A stretch of 64,000 nucleotides of DNA. It comes from Desulfosporosinus cupriresistens. Lineage in GTDB: Bacteria; Bacillota; Desulfitobacteriia; Desulfitobacteriales; Desulfitobacteriaceae. Shown here piece after piece: positions 8,758 to 16,481 of this stretch. The stretch spans positions 1 through 64,000 of the forward strand of contig NZ_MASS01000005.1 of assembly GCF_001707885.1 (NCBI RefSeq), in the 5' to 3' direction. The translations under genes and the position numbers were made by a program. The notes beneath the pieces are model-generated. The model was not told the origin of the DNA, searched no databases, and saw only the letters and a program-made list of their open reading frames with translations. Position 1 is the first letter of the stretch; each line of letters opens with the position of its first letter.

Positions 8758-8954
8758 GACCCAAGCCAGGACGCAGTGTGACACGAGCACGAGGTCTTTA
8801 CGTAAGCAGATCAGCAAACTTCCGTTCAAGCGACCGACCCCAAATACGGGGCAGTGCACAGGGAGGTGCGGATGAACCCCGCTCCCCAAAGCCAGGAGCT
8901 TGAATGGTTAGTTTGCTCTGCGTCGCAAGCACCGAGCGCTGTGTCACACAAGTC
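8758..8954 (+). repeat. hairpin element B (with leader)
   Basis: Leader GACCCAAGCCAG (8758-8769) followed by a 185-bp element with outer arms at 8770-8788 and 8938-8954 (GTGTGACACGAGC / GCTGTGTCACAC) and inner arms at 8806-8831 and 8898-8921 (GCAGATCAGCAAAC with GTTTGCTCTGC, TTCAAGC with GCTTGAA). The leader is the same as in front of element A copies, but the stem sequences differ. The right arm ends 4 bp from the stop codon of mobB. No coding frame is convincing inside. Confidence 0.75.
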
Positions 8955-8957
8955 CCC

Positions 8958-9464
8958 TCACCCAAGTCCGAACATCCTTGCAATTAAATCGCAAATCCCT
9001 TGGGCATCATCCAGACCAAAGCAAGGAATCCCGTTATCAAACGCGATATCACTAGCAATGGCAATAAGTTCCTCTGGGTTGGAAAAAAGCTCCTGATGCA
9101 CTGCCGAACGATACACCTCTATCTTTGGTTTGTTACCGTGCTTATACCCCTCGGTAAAAATCACATCCACCCCCTGAATTCGGGCAAGGACCTCATCGAG
9201 GGACTGATCGCCTGTGACGCTCTCTATAATTGCAATCTTATGGGGTGAGCTGATTGCCACAACATCTGCACCAGCTTGGGCGTGGCGCCACGTATCTTTG
9301 CCCGGTTGATCCATCTCGAACCCATGAACATCATGTTTCAGGGTCGCTACTCTCCACCCGCGGCGCTTTGCTTCACGAATAATCTTTTCTAAGAGCGTAG
9401 TCTTCCCAGAATTAGACTTTGCGCCCACAATCGAAATAACAGGAATTTGCTGACGTTCATTCAT
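8958..9464 (-). CDS. mobB: molybdopterin-guanine dinucleotide biosynthesis protein MobB
   Basis: Protein of 168 aa from the ATG at 9462-9464 (MNERQQIPVISIVGAKSNSG), with GGGAG about 8 nt upstream. The Walker A motif GAKSNSGKTTLLEKII marks the P-loop GTP-binding protein that assists MobA in adding GMP to molybdopterin; TEGYKHGNKPKIEVYR is the conserved MobB motif. It starts 2 nt after the moeA stop, so the two are one operon. The final codons abut hairpin element B. Presence suggests at least one molybdo- or tungsto-enzyme of the dinucleotide type elsewhere in the genome. Confidence 0.9.
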   Translation of the reverse strand: MNERQQIPVISIVGAKSNSGKTTLLEKIIREAKRRGWRVATLKHDVHGFEMDQPGKDTWRHAQAGADVVAISSPHKIAIIESVTGDQSLDEVLARIQGVDVIFTEGYKHGNKPKIEVYRSAVHQELFSNPEELIAIASDIAFDNGIPCFGLDDAQGICDLIARMFGLG

Positions 9465-9466
9465 TC

Positions 9467-10681
9467 TTAATTCTCCCAGTTTGCAATCCATTCCGCTCTC
9501 AGAAGTTCCCCAGGTTCTACCGCCCCATGATTCGCAGGTACGTCCACCAAAAGATGACTACCAATCATGGAACGTAGAATTCCCGATCCCTGAGCTGGAG
9601 CAAGGTCTGCCCAAATTTCACCATCTTTAAGCACCCCTTGAGCACGTAAAAAGCGGCGTTGTTTCCCTGGCTTTCTAAAGCCGCTTGCCATTTTGACCAG
9701 AAATTTCTCGGCTTCGACTGCGGAATGTCCCGCCAATTTACGGAGCGCCGGCCGAACTAAAAGTTCAAATGTCACCATGGCAGCCGCGGGATTCCCAGAA
9801 AGAGAAAAAAGGAGTTGCTTTCCTTTTTGCCCCACTGAAGCCGGGGTCCCCGGCTTCAAGTTTATTTTCCAGAATAACATTTCACACCCAAACTGAGTAA
9901 GAGCATGGCGCATTATATCATAATCACCCACCGAGGCCCCACCCGTCGATATTACTATATCCGTGGCCGCAACTCTTCTCAAGGCTTCGAGAGTGTCATC
10001 GATTTGATCAGAAACAATAGGAATCACTGTGACCTCATAACCAGCTACTTGGAGCATCCCGCGTAACGTATAACTGTTGCTATTATAAATCTTAGCTGGT
10101 TGTAAAGGTTGCCCCACATCCATAAGTTCTGTTCCTGTGGAGAGTAACCCCACACGTGGTCGACGATAGACGTTGACATGATCACAACCAACCGCTGCGA
10201 GCAAACCAACGGCTGGTGGGGTTAGATAGAAACCCCTCCTCAAGAGAATATCCCCTTCTTTAATCTCTTCCCCTTGGGGTACAACATTGGAACCAGGTAA
10301 CACCGGGCGCAAGATCGTAACTTTATCCAGCGCCGACTCAGTGTCTTCTTTCCGCACAACACAGTTGGCACCTGGAGGAATCGGGGCACCAGTAAATATC
10401 TTCGCTGCCTCACCACTAAAGATCTCACGTTCTGACCAGGTCCCCGCCGGAATTTCACTCACAATCTTAAGCTGGAGCGGTTGAGAATCTGACGCCGTGG
10501 CTAGATAAGCGTATCCATCCAGTGGCGAGCGCGCAAACGGAGGCATAGCTATTTGTGATGTCACATCCTGAGCTAACACACGATGATAGGCGTCTATAAT
10601 TGAAACGTACTCAGTCTCCACTGGATGAATACGCTCAAGGACTAACTCCTTTGCCTCTTCTAATTCTATCATTATTTTCAA
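9467..10681 (-). CDS. moeA: molybdopterin molybdenumtransferase MoeA
   Basis: Protein of 404 aa, full length for MoeA, which inserts molybdate into adenylylated molybdopterin. Visible motifs are MPPFARSPLDGYA (near 45-57), FTGAPIPPGANCVVRKEDT (near 95-113), the STGTEL loop and STGGASVGDYD (near 245-255) of the MogA-like domain, and LSGNPAAAMV (near 293). The start is TTG at 10679-10681, with an in-frame ATG three codons later; neither has an ideal ribosome site, so the start is uncertain by three residues. mobB follows directly. A perfect palindrome lies 20 nt upstream. Confidence 0.92.
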   Translation of the reverse strand: MKIMIELEEAKELVLERIHPVETEYVSIIDAYHRVLAQDVTSQIAMPPFARSPLDGYAYLATASDSQPLQLKIVSEIPAGTWSEREIFSGEAAKIFTGAPIPPGANCVVRKEDTESALDKVTILRPVLPGSNVVPQGEEIKEGDILLRRGFYLTPPAVGLLAAVGCDHVNVYRRPRVGLLSTGTELMDVGQPLQPAKIYNSNSYTLRGMLQVAGYEVTVIPIVSDQIDDTLEALRRVAATDIVISTGGASVGDYDIMRHALTQFGCEMLFWKINLKPGTPASVGQKGKQLLFSLSGNPAAAMVTFELLVRPALRKLAGHSAVEAEKFLVKMASGFRKPGKQRRFLRAQGVLKDGEIWADLAPAQGSGILRSMIGSHLLVDVPANHGAVEPGELLRAEWIANWEN

Positions 10682-10700
10682 ACGTCTCTATTCCTTCCTC

Positions 10701-10721
10701 TTTAAGTTATATAAACTTAAA
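10701..10721. promoter_or_regulatory. palindrome upstream of moeA
   Basis: TTTAAGTT-ATATA-AACTTAAA, perfect 8-bp arms, 20 nt before the moeA start. The size and place fit an operator for a dimeric repressor, but no known regulator is assigned. Confidence 0.4.
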
Positions 10722-10938
10722 AATGCTAATAACCATTTTTCTTGCCCTAAGTGTAACATAATCCCATACGCAGTTAAAGAAAGGCTACTGTACGGCGCCA
10801 AGCTACAGACCCATTTAGAAATTTATTAGGTGCGTCGTCGCTTGGTTGCAATAATACACTGAATTGGAGCAATGCAACTAGTGGAATATCCAGTATGTTC
10901 GTATGAAAATAAACGACTGCTTGCTATGTATTTTACGT

Positions 10939-12876
10939 TTAAAGCGGATTCACCCGCATCTTTTCGACTTGTACAAAACCTTTCTCCCTGAAGATCTCCA
11001 ATTGTCGGTATGCTTCCTCGATCTGAATAATTTCCTTTCCCACGACGATGATGACATTGGGATGGCAATACTTCACTGAAAGACGGCTGTCGGCGCTAAT
11101 TTGAACAAAGGTTGAACTAACCCCAGAACCTCCTAATTCTCCAATGCGGACCTGCCCTCCAGCGAAGATCTTCCCCCCCCGGCATACACCCTCAATAACA
11201 ATATCTCCTTCTACCCGAATATTCGAATTGTAGACCCCTTTTGGACATTCAAATGATCCACCACATTCAATGACTGCTGATTGTACATAATTAACCACAA
11301 AACTAAGTTTTTCTGGAACTTCAACAGCAACTTTTTCAATAAATTGTTCAAGGGCTTGATCGACTCGTTGCAAAAAAGGGAACGCTTGAATATCTAATGG
11401 CCCTAGTCCTGCCAAAAAGTGTTTGGCAGTTCGGATTGAAACTATGAAACCTTGCGTAATCAATTCGTCATCTTTATTCTCTAGCACAAACCTTTCCACG
11501 CTACTAGCCAATTTAGGAAGGTCGGGAAATTGTCTTTCCATAACTAGTTTGAGACATTGTCCTGGTTTGAAATTTACAGCCCCTGGCGACTTAATCAACT
11601 CCGCCGTCATCTGTAAACATATGCTTAGTTGATCCCGTAAGTCGGACACACTGCGGAGGAGTTTCGAACGAACCACAAATTTTCCTCCAATAATAACCTT
11701 TCCGCCTACAAGGTTCTGATAAATCTTGACTCCTTTTTCAGCCCTAATCTCTGCGTGCGAAACTGATCCTTTAATCTCTAACTTTCCCCCAGCAAAAATA
11801 TGAAACCCATCTTGAACATTCCCATTCACAAAAACATCACCCGGGAAGTTGATGCTTCCCGTTGCCAGATCAACATCCTTATGGAGAATATAAACATTTT
11901 CAACCATATATGTTCTTTCATCCAAACGAACAGGTTGTCCACCACACGCAGCGACCACTTCTAATCCATCGACTGAAAGCTTAACATTCTTTTTCAGCCT
12001 AAATTGGAAATCCTTAAAGCCGGCTGCCGGGAGAATTTTGCCTAGCACGTCTTTTCCTGGAACCCCTGGCTTACCCGGGATTTTGCGAGCGAGAACCGCG
12101 CCCTCTTCAAGCAGTTGTACTTTAGAGGCAAAATAGTCAACGGTTTCCTCTCCTGTGTCTGAGAGCATCTGCGGACTGCCAACTAAGTCTTCTAATCTGG
12201 CGTGTTGGGACGGCACAGGCAATGTGGCTTCTGCGATAATAACCTCACCAACACCCTTGACCGACATGATCTCCGACCAGCTCTCTGGTCGAAATCCATG
12301 AACAACCTTTAATTGTTCTAGATCCAACTTCAGCTTATCCTCATCCCAAATTTCCCCTTGACTCGGTAGGTTCTCCCAAGTAACATACTGGGCCAAATCA
12401 ATTTCTTCGCGGGTAGGTAAATCCTCGCGAAGAATATAACGCCCAGGTAATTCATGCCTAACCTTCGCTACCACTGACAATCCCTGATGCAGGATTTGCA
12501 GATCCCAAGTCAACTGCCCCACTGAGACGTTGGGCAGAAATTCGACCCGCTCTCCAAAACTAACCTGAAACGGTTTATCCTGGTGTTTACCATTAAACCA
12601 GACTTCACCAGCTAGTAAAAAAGGACGAAACTGTTTGACCCCTTCTCCTAAGACAATAATATACTTACTCCCATCCCAAACAGCCTGGCTAGAAGGCAAT
12701 ACTAAATTTGACCCGCTTTGGTCATCCCAAATTAGGCGGACTTTCCACTGACGAGAGAAAAATCCAGGTTTTTCTATCACTTCAAGCGTAATATCGTTTG
12801 GTGAAAGCTTGAGTTTGAACGCCCAATCTTGTCTAATTTCTTCTAAAGAATGCCCCTGAACAATTTCTTCTCGCAT
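10939..12876 (-). CDS. fapA: FapA-family (DUF342) flagellar-assembly-type protein
   Basis: Protein of 645 aa. Residues 1-50 form a Jag-N-like domain (VQGHSLEEIRQDWAFKL, then KPGFFSRQWKV). The middle (about 250-420) is the DUF342 beta-helix with repeated glycine turns (GSINFPGDVFVNGNVQDGFH and the following turns). A C-terminal part (about 560-645) repeats this helix (GDIVIEGVCRGGKIFAGGQV) and ends in a short helical tail. FapA proteins are linked to polar flagellum assembly and cell-surface functions, but their biochemistry is poorly known. GAGGGG lies 8 nt before the ATG. A c-di-GMP-I riboswitch with terminator sits about 170-300 nt upstream, so the level should follow c-di-GMP. Confidence 0.85.
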   Translation of the reverse strand: MREEIVQGHSLEEIRQDWAFKLKLSPNDITLEVIEKPGFFSRQWKVRLIWDDQSGSNLVLPSSQAVWDGSKYIIVLGEGVKQFRPFLLAGEVWFNGKHQDKPFQVSFGERVEFLPNVSVGQLTWDLQILHQGLSVVAKVRHELPGRYILREDLPTREEIDLAQYVTWENLPSQGEIWDEDKLKLDLEQLKVVHGFRPESWSEIMSVKGVGEVIIAEATLPVPSQHARLEDLVGSPQMLSDTGEETVDYFASKVQLLEEGAVLARKIPGKPGVPGKDVLGKILPAAGFKDFQFRLKKNVKLSVDGLEVVAACGGQPVRLDERTYMVENVYILHKDVDLATGSINFPGDVFVNGNVQDGFHIFAGGKLEIKGSVSHAEIRAEKGVKIYQNLVGGKVIIGGKFVVRSKLLRSVSDLRDQLSICLQMTAELIKSPGAVNFKPGQCLKLVMERQFPDLPKLASSVERFVLENKDDELITQGFIVSIRTAKHFLAGLGPLDIQAFPFLQRVDQALEQFIEKVAVEVPEKLSFVVNYVQSAVIECGGSFECPKGVYNSNIRVEGDIVIEGVCRGGKIFAGGQVRIGELGGSGVSSTFVQISADSRLSVKYCHPNVIIVVGKEIIQIEEAYRQLEIFREKGFVQVEKMRVNPL

Positions 12877-13049
12877 GTGAATCGCCCCTCTTTCTGAAAT
12901 TTACCTCTTTCTATGATCCAGCCTCAAGACTTAAAGTTCAACACTTTAGTAGCTCTGTTCTGCATTCATCTCTTAGTCCAACCTCTCACCAGCTTATAAT
13001 ACCTCATTCACAAAGGAGTATTTTGTTATTTCAAATGAATTTTTTAATT

Positions 13050-13084
13050 AAAAAATGCCAAAAACTTTAAAAAAGCTATTGGCA
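13050..13084 (-). terminator. riboswitch expression-platform terminator
   Basis: Imperfect stem centred on TTGCCAA / TTGGCA with an A/T-rich loop, followed by TTTTTT on the minus strand. It begins 15 nt after the c-di-GMP-I aptamer and lies before fapA, so it probably is the switch's terminator. Confidence 0.7.
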
Positions 13085-13098
13085 AAAAAAGTGGATTT

Positions 13099-13177
13099 TT
13101 GGTAGCCTAGCTGTCGTCAGCCTTCCCTGTACGATCTATGGCTTTGCGTCCTTAGCTTTCGCTAAGTTTGCCATTTT
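13099..13177 (-). ncRNA. c-di-GMP-I (GEMM-I) riboswitch aptamer
   Basis: Reading on the minus strand, the segment carries the class hallmarks in order: GGCAAAC, a stem capped by a GAAA tetraloop (CTTAGCGAAAGCTAAG), GGACGCAAAGCC, and a 3' part ending CAGCTAGGCTACC with the tetraloop-receptor-like stem between. This is the GEMM-I consensus that binds c-di-GMP. A promoter lies just upstream and a terminator just downstream, so it most likely controls fapA by early termination. Whether ligand turns the gene on or off cannot be read from sequence alone. Confidence 0.9.
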
Positions 13178-13202
13178 CAAAACCATTATTTAATTTAGTA
13201 AG

Positions 13203-13208
13203 ATTATA
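13203..13208 (-). promoter_or_regulatory. -10 box of riboswitch transcript
   Basis: TATAAT about 30 nt before the conserved riboswitch core on the minus strand, placing the RNA start near 13196. The -35 region (near CAGTTT, 17 nt upstream) is weak. Confidence 0.5.
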
Positions 13209-13259
13209 ACATGGATGGCCACAGAAAACTGATAATTATGTTTAACCCTTATGAACTAG

Positions 13260-14306
13260 TTATTCTTCAGATTGGAATAGCTGATAACCCGAAGATTTCT
13301 GTCCATTTGGATCCTCGCTGTTACCAGGGACTTTCGGTCGTGATAGACTGGGAGTGGGAGTGACAGGCTTTAATAAATCCACTTCTTCCTTGTCAATAAC
13401 TTTATCGGTTGTCTTTCCAAGTAATAGGTTTTTAACCACTGCCTTTACTTCGAGCGGGTCGACCTTCCAGTAACTTACCCCATCCAGATCCAGAAATGAC
13501 CCCGGTAATGTCTGAGAGATCACATTTGAGCTTTGCAACCCGCTGGCAACCTTGGCTAATGCCAAAATATCCTTTTTAGCTAAATTGGTCTTTACTGCCT
13601 GCATAAGCTGTGGAATAAGGACGGGAAGCTTGGGAACAGTGCTTAACTGAAACATCTCTTGGGCAACTGCTTTCAGAACAACTTGCTGCCTTGCCGTCCG
13701 TGAAATATCTGCTAAAGAATCGTAACGGAAACGGGCATACTGTAACGCTTTAGCACCATCCAAGCGCTGCACGCCTTTATGAAGGTTAATATACCCATCC
13801 TCAAGATCACCTGTTTCATAGTACATATTCTTCTCGACATTAACCGTAATTCCACCTAAAGTATCAATAACTTGCTTAAACCCTTGGAAATTCGTCTGGA
13901 TATACCCTGCAATCGTTTCACCCGTCAGCTCTTCCACCGTATTTTGCAAAGTGGGCAAATCAGTTAATGCCACGACAGAGTTTATCTTCACGTAGCCATG
14001 CCCTAACACAGCAACCCTTGTATCGCGCGGAATCGAAAGCAGACTAATCCGTTGCGTTTCCGGATCAACGCTGGCTAAAATCAATGAGTCGGTATTATAC
14101 TTTGCCTGATCAAGTCGTTGATCGGCACCAATGAGTAAAACAGTAACTCGTTTTGACAGACCATCATTGGGGGAGTCTATAGGACTAGAATTAGGCAATA
14201 TCCCACTAGCCCTAGCTCCGCTCAACCCTGTATACCAAAAAAAGCCCCCTGTCGAAACTCCCAATAAAGCAACTGCCAGGAGGATCAAACTCATCGTGCG
14301 CCGCAC
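13260..14306 (-). CDS. LytR-CpsA-Psr (LCP) family cell-wall polymer transferase
   Basis: About 348 aa from a GTG at 14304-14306 (GGAG 8 nt upstream); a TTG at 14327 would add seven residues but has no ribosome site. One N-terminal membrane anchor (SLILLAVALLGVSTGGFFWY) is followed by the extracellular LCP domain: LLIGADQRL, then YNTDSLILASVDP, LLSIPRDTRV and YARFRYDSLADISRTARQQ. LCP enzymes move polyprenyl-phosphate-linked glycopolymers onto peptidoglycan. The C-terminus is a Pro/Ser-rich tail. A TATAAT lies upstream, and fapA with its own promoter follows, so this is likely a single-gene unit. Confidence 0.86.
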   Translation of the reverse strand: MRRTMSLILLAVALLGVSTGGFFWYTGLSGARASGILPNSSPIDSPNDGLSKRVTVLLIGADQRLDQAKYNTDSLILASVDPETQRISLLSIPRDTRVAVLGHGYVKINSVVALTDLPTLQNTVEELTGETIAGYIQTNFQGFKQVIDTLGGITVNVEKNMYYETGDLEDGYINLHKGVQRLDGAKALQYARFRYDSLADISRTARQQVVLKAVAQEMFQLSTVPKLPVLIPQLMQAVKTNLAKKDILALAKVASGLQSSNVISQTLPGSFLDLDGVSYWKVDPLEVKAVVKNLLLGKTTDKVIDKEEVDLLKPVTPTPSLSRPKVPGNSEDPNGQKSSGYQLFQSEE

Positions 14307-14339
14307 ACTACCAACTCCATCATTCAATATCTTTGTACT

Positions 14340-14345
14340 ATTATA
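14340..14345 (-). promoter_or_regulatory. putative -10 box of LCP gene
   Basis: TATAAT on the minus strand, 34 nt before the preferred GTG. No good -35 box was found. Confidence 0.4.
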
Positions 14346-14398
14346 ACCAACTTTAGTTTATATGATAGAAAATTCGCAAAATATTTACATAAATAAAG

Positions 14399-14435
14399 AA
14401 GGATTATTCGCCTCCGTGCTGAGTGAATAATCCTT
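14399..14435 (-). terminator. terminator after bshC
   Basis: Perfect 11-bp arms AAGGATTATTC / GAATAATCCTT around a 15-nt loop, 44 nt past the bshC stop, followed on the minus strand by a T-rich tract. Confidence 0.65.
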
Positions 14436-14479
14436 GTCACTAAATTCATATAATTAACGTCTTTCTTATTAAATCAAAA

Positions 14480-16057
14480 TCATAAATATATTTGCTTTTC
14501 CGAAAAATCTCCGGTCATAGGAAGTTCTGCAACCCGATCCACAAAGCTAAGTCCGTAAAGCGTGACAAAGCTCATGGGATTTAAAACACGTTCCTGTCTA
14601 CTATGATTGGGGGTAATCCCATCCTCGAGTTGTTGCAAACGATTAAGCGCTTCACGACATCGTTTGCGCTGCGCCTGCCAAATCTTTTTCTTTAAATACT
14701 CTAACTGAAACTTAACTTTCTGTTCATTTCGAACCAACCATTCATGGACATTGGCATGGATCTCTTCCAAGGGTTCGAGTTCCGCATATCCCTCTTCAAT
14801 TTGTAAACGCAACCGCTCTAAGCGCTGATCGATGTCTTGCGTATCGCTTTCTCGCACACAGCGTGCACGGTGTTCCTCCAAGCCACGATAAACATCGTCA
14901 AGGGTTAAGCTTTCTCTGCTTAAAGATTTCTGCCAGGATGCTGTTAACACAACGACAGACAGACGCGGGTAAAGAATAGGCATAACGAATCCAAAGGTTG
15001 AGAAGACTTCACCTAACTGGGCCCAGTAATTTAGTTCACCTGGTCCTGGAACATAGGCCAAGGTCGGAAATAGATATTCCTGAACAACCGGACGGGTCAC
15101 CACATTAGGGGAAAAACGCTCCGGTTCTTGAGCTAATAAAAGGTTAAGGGCATCTAAATCCCACTGTCCCTCTTGTCCCCTTAAATAAAATGCTTGATCA
15201 TTACGCAGGATCGCCCTTCGTTCTGGTATAGCAAGAAAAAGATTGACCTCCCCCCCGGTTGGCTGGATCTGGGACTTGAAACCAAGGTTAACCCATTCCT
15301 TCGTCCGTTGAGCCAATGCATCTCGAACATCGACGTGCATCTTCAAAATCTGCTCATACATCGGAGCCGCGAGCCGCTTAAATTCAGGCAACAAGGGATC
15401 AAAGAAAATAAGTCCCCATTTTTGGAGCAACCATTGTAAGGTAAGAGCAAACCACTGCGTCAGATTCTCAGCCTGCTCCGCAAAGTTGCGACATTGATTT
15501 AGCACAGACGAGCGAAATTCACTGTCCGGTATCCCCGTTAGTTGGGCTTCAATCGTTTCCCATGCGGGAACCGGTTGATTTCCAACAGACTCCCCTCCCC
15601 CATCACCCGGCAGACGACAAAGGAGCAGTTTCCCTTCTGAATTTAAAAAAGAAGTCATCTGAATCTCTAACCAATCATGATCTTCACTGGCAATCCAAAA
15701 AATTGGCACAACCGGGCGGCCAAGCTTTTCACGTTGCTCTCTAGCCAACAAAATAACAGTCATCGCTTTATATAAGGTATACAACGGCCCAGTCAGAATC
15801 CCTGCCTGCTGACCAGTAATCACCACAAGCGTTTCTTTTTGTCTAAGCTCTTCAATCATCCGTTGGGTTTCCACACTGGCCCCTAAATGAGTATGATACG
15901 TTTTTAAAGTGTCAGCCAAACTATCTCTGAAATAGTCCTTAGTATCGAGATAAGCTGCACGCCGCTCAAAGTTTTCCTGAATCTTGGGATTACCGCTTGG
16001 AAAGAATAAAGCCACCTGTTCAAAACAAGTAGCCATCGTTTGCATTGGATCTTTCAT
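14480..16057 (-). CDS. bshC: putative cysteine ligase BshC (bacillithiol synthesis)
   Basis: Protein of 525 aa from the ATG at 16055-16057 (MKDPMQTMATCFEQ), preceded by a G-rich site; an upstream GTG in frame lacks one. The family signature VVITGQQAGILTGPLYTLYKA is at about 80-100 and FWIASEDHDWLE at about 133-144; a long coiled-coil region (about 415-495) follows, as in BshC. BshC is thought to join cysteine to glucosaminyl-malate in the last step of bacillithiol synthesis. BshA and BshB are not in this window. Monocistronic, with a terminator behind. Confidence 0.88.
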   Translation of the reverse strand: MKDPMQTMATCFEQVALFFPSGNPKIQENFERRAAYLDTKDYFRDSLADTLKTYHTHLGASVETQRMIEELRQKETLVVITGQQAGILTGPLYTLYKAMTVILLAREQREKLGRPVVPIFWIASEDHDWLEIQMTSFLNSEGKLLLCRLPGDGGGESVGNQPVPAWETIEAQLTGIPDSEFRSSVLNQCRNFAEQAENLTQWFALTLQWLLQKWGLIFFDPLLPEFKRLAAPMYEQILKMHVDVRDALAQRTKEWVNLGFKSQIQPTGGEVNLFLAIPERRAILRNDQAFYLRGQEGQWDLDALNLLLAQEPERFSPNVVTRPVVQEYLFPTLAYVPGPGELNYWAQLGEVFSTFGFVMPILYPRLSVVVLTASWQKSLSRESLTLDDVYRGLEEHRARCVRESDTQDIDQRLERLRLQIEEGYAELEPLEEIHANVHEWLVRNEQKVKFQLEYLKKKIWQAQRKRCREALNRLQQLEDGITPNHSRQERVLNPMSFVTLYGLSFVDRVAELPMTGDFSEKQIYL

Positions 16058-16226
16058 ATCTATCCCCCCACTACCGTTCCTGTACACGTGGGTATTCTAT
16101 CATGCTCGATTCGAAATCGCAATTCTTCAGGTATCACCGGCTTGACTAGGCCGATAACGACAGGTAAGCAACAAGGCGACGCAACCGAGAACCGCCCCTA
16201 GTTACATCAACGCAAATTGTCCCCAT

Positions 16227-16481
16227 CCGACCCAAGCCAGAGGAAGTTTCTTAGCTTAGCGAGCACTTTAGCGGAATTGCGTCAATGAGAGCAGTCGATA
16301 AGGCGTTAAGAAACGCAACGGTTCACATGCAGAAAAGCCCAGAGGTTTTGCGTTTTAGCCTTAGCGACAAGCGAATAGCAAATGCAGCGTGTGCGATCAC
16401 GATAGTCTCCAGTGGAGAGTATCGCCGAAGCCGTGATCCCTAAAGGAATACCTACCGGCGTAGGATGCTAAGAAACTTCCT
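16227..16481 (+). repeat. inverted-repeat element A, copy 2 (with leader)
   Basis: Leader CCGACCCAAGCCAG (16227-16240), then 15-bp perfect terminal inverted repeats at 16241-16255 and 16467-16481 (AGGAAGTTTCTTAGC). The interior matches copy 1 closely, including the GTCGATAAGGC / GCCTTAGCGAC stem and the loop with GTTCACATGCAG. It is longer than the other copies because of a 70-bp insert (about 16396-16466) that itself folds: ATCACG / CGTGAT enclosing CGATAGTCTCC / GGAGAGTATCG, then CCTAC-CGGC-GTAGG. The right arm overlaps the last four codons and stop of selA. Confidence 0.85.

Noticed and set aside
8698..9096. Several short frames in element B
   Set aside because: Present on both strands because of inverted repeats; none has a ribosome site.
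10826..11068. 80-aa minus frame at the fapA 3' end
   Set aside because: Out-of-frame overlap with fapA and no ribosome site.
16088..16226. tRNA-Sec or SECIS near selA
   Set aside because: No cloverleaf with a long variable arm could be drawn; the sequence is the flank of element A.
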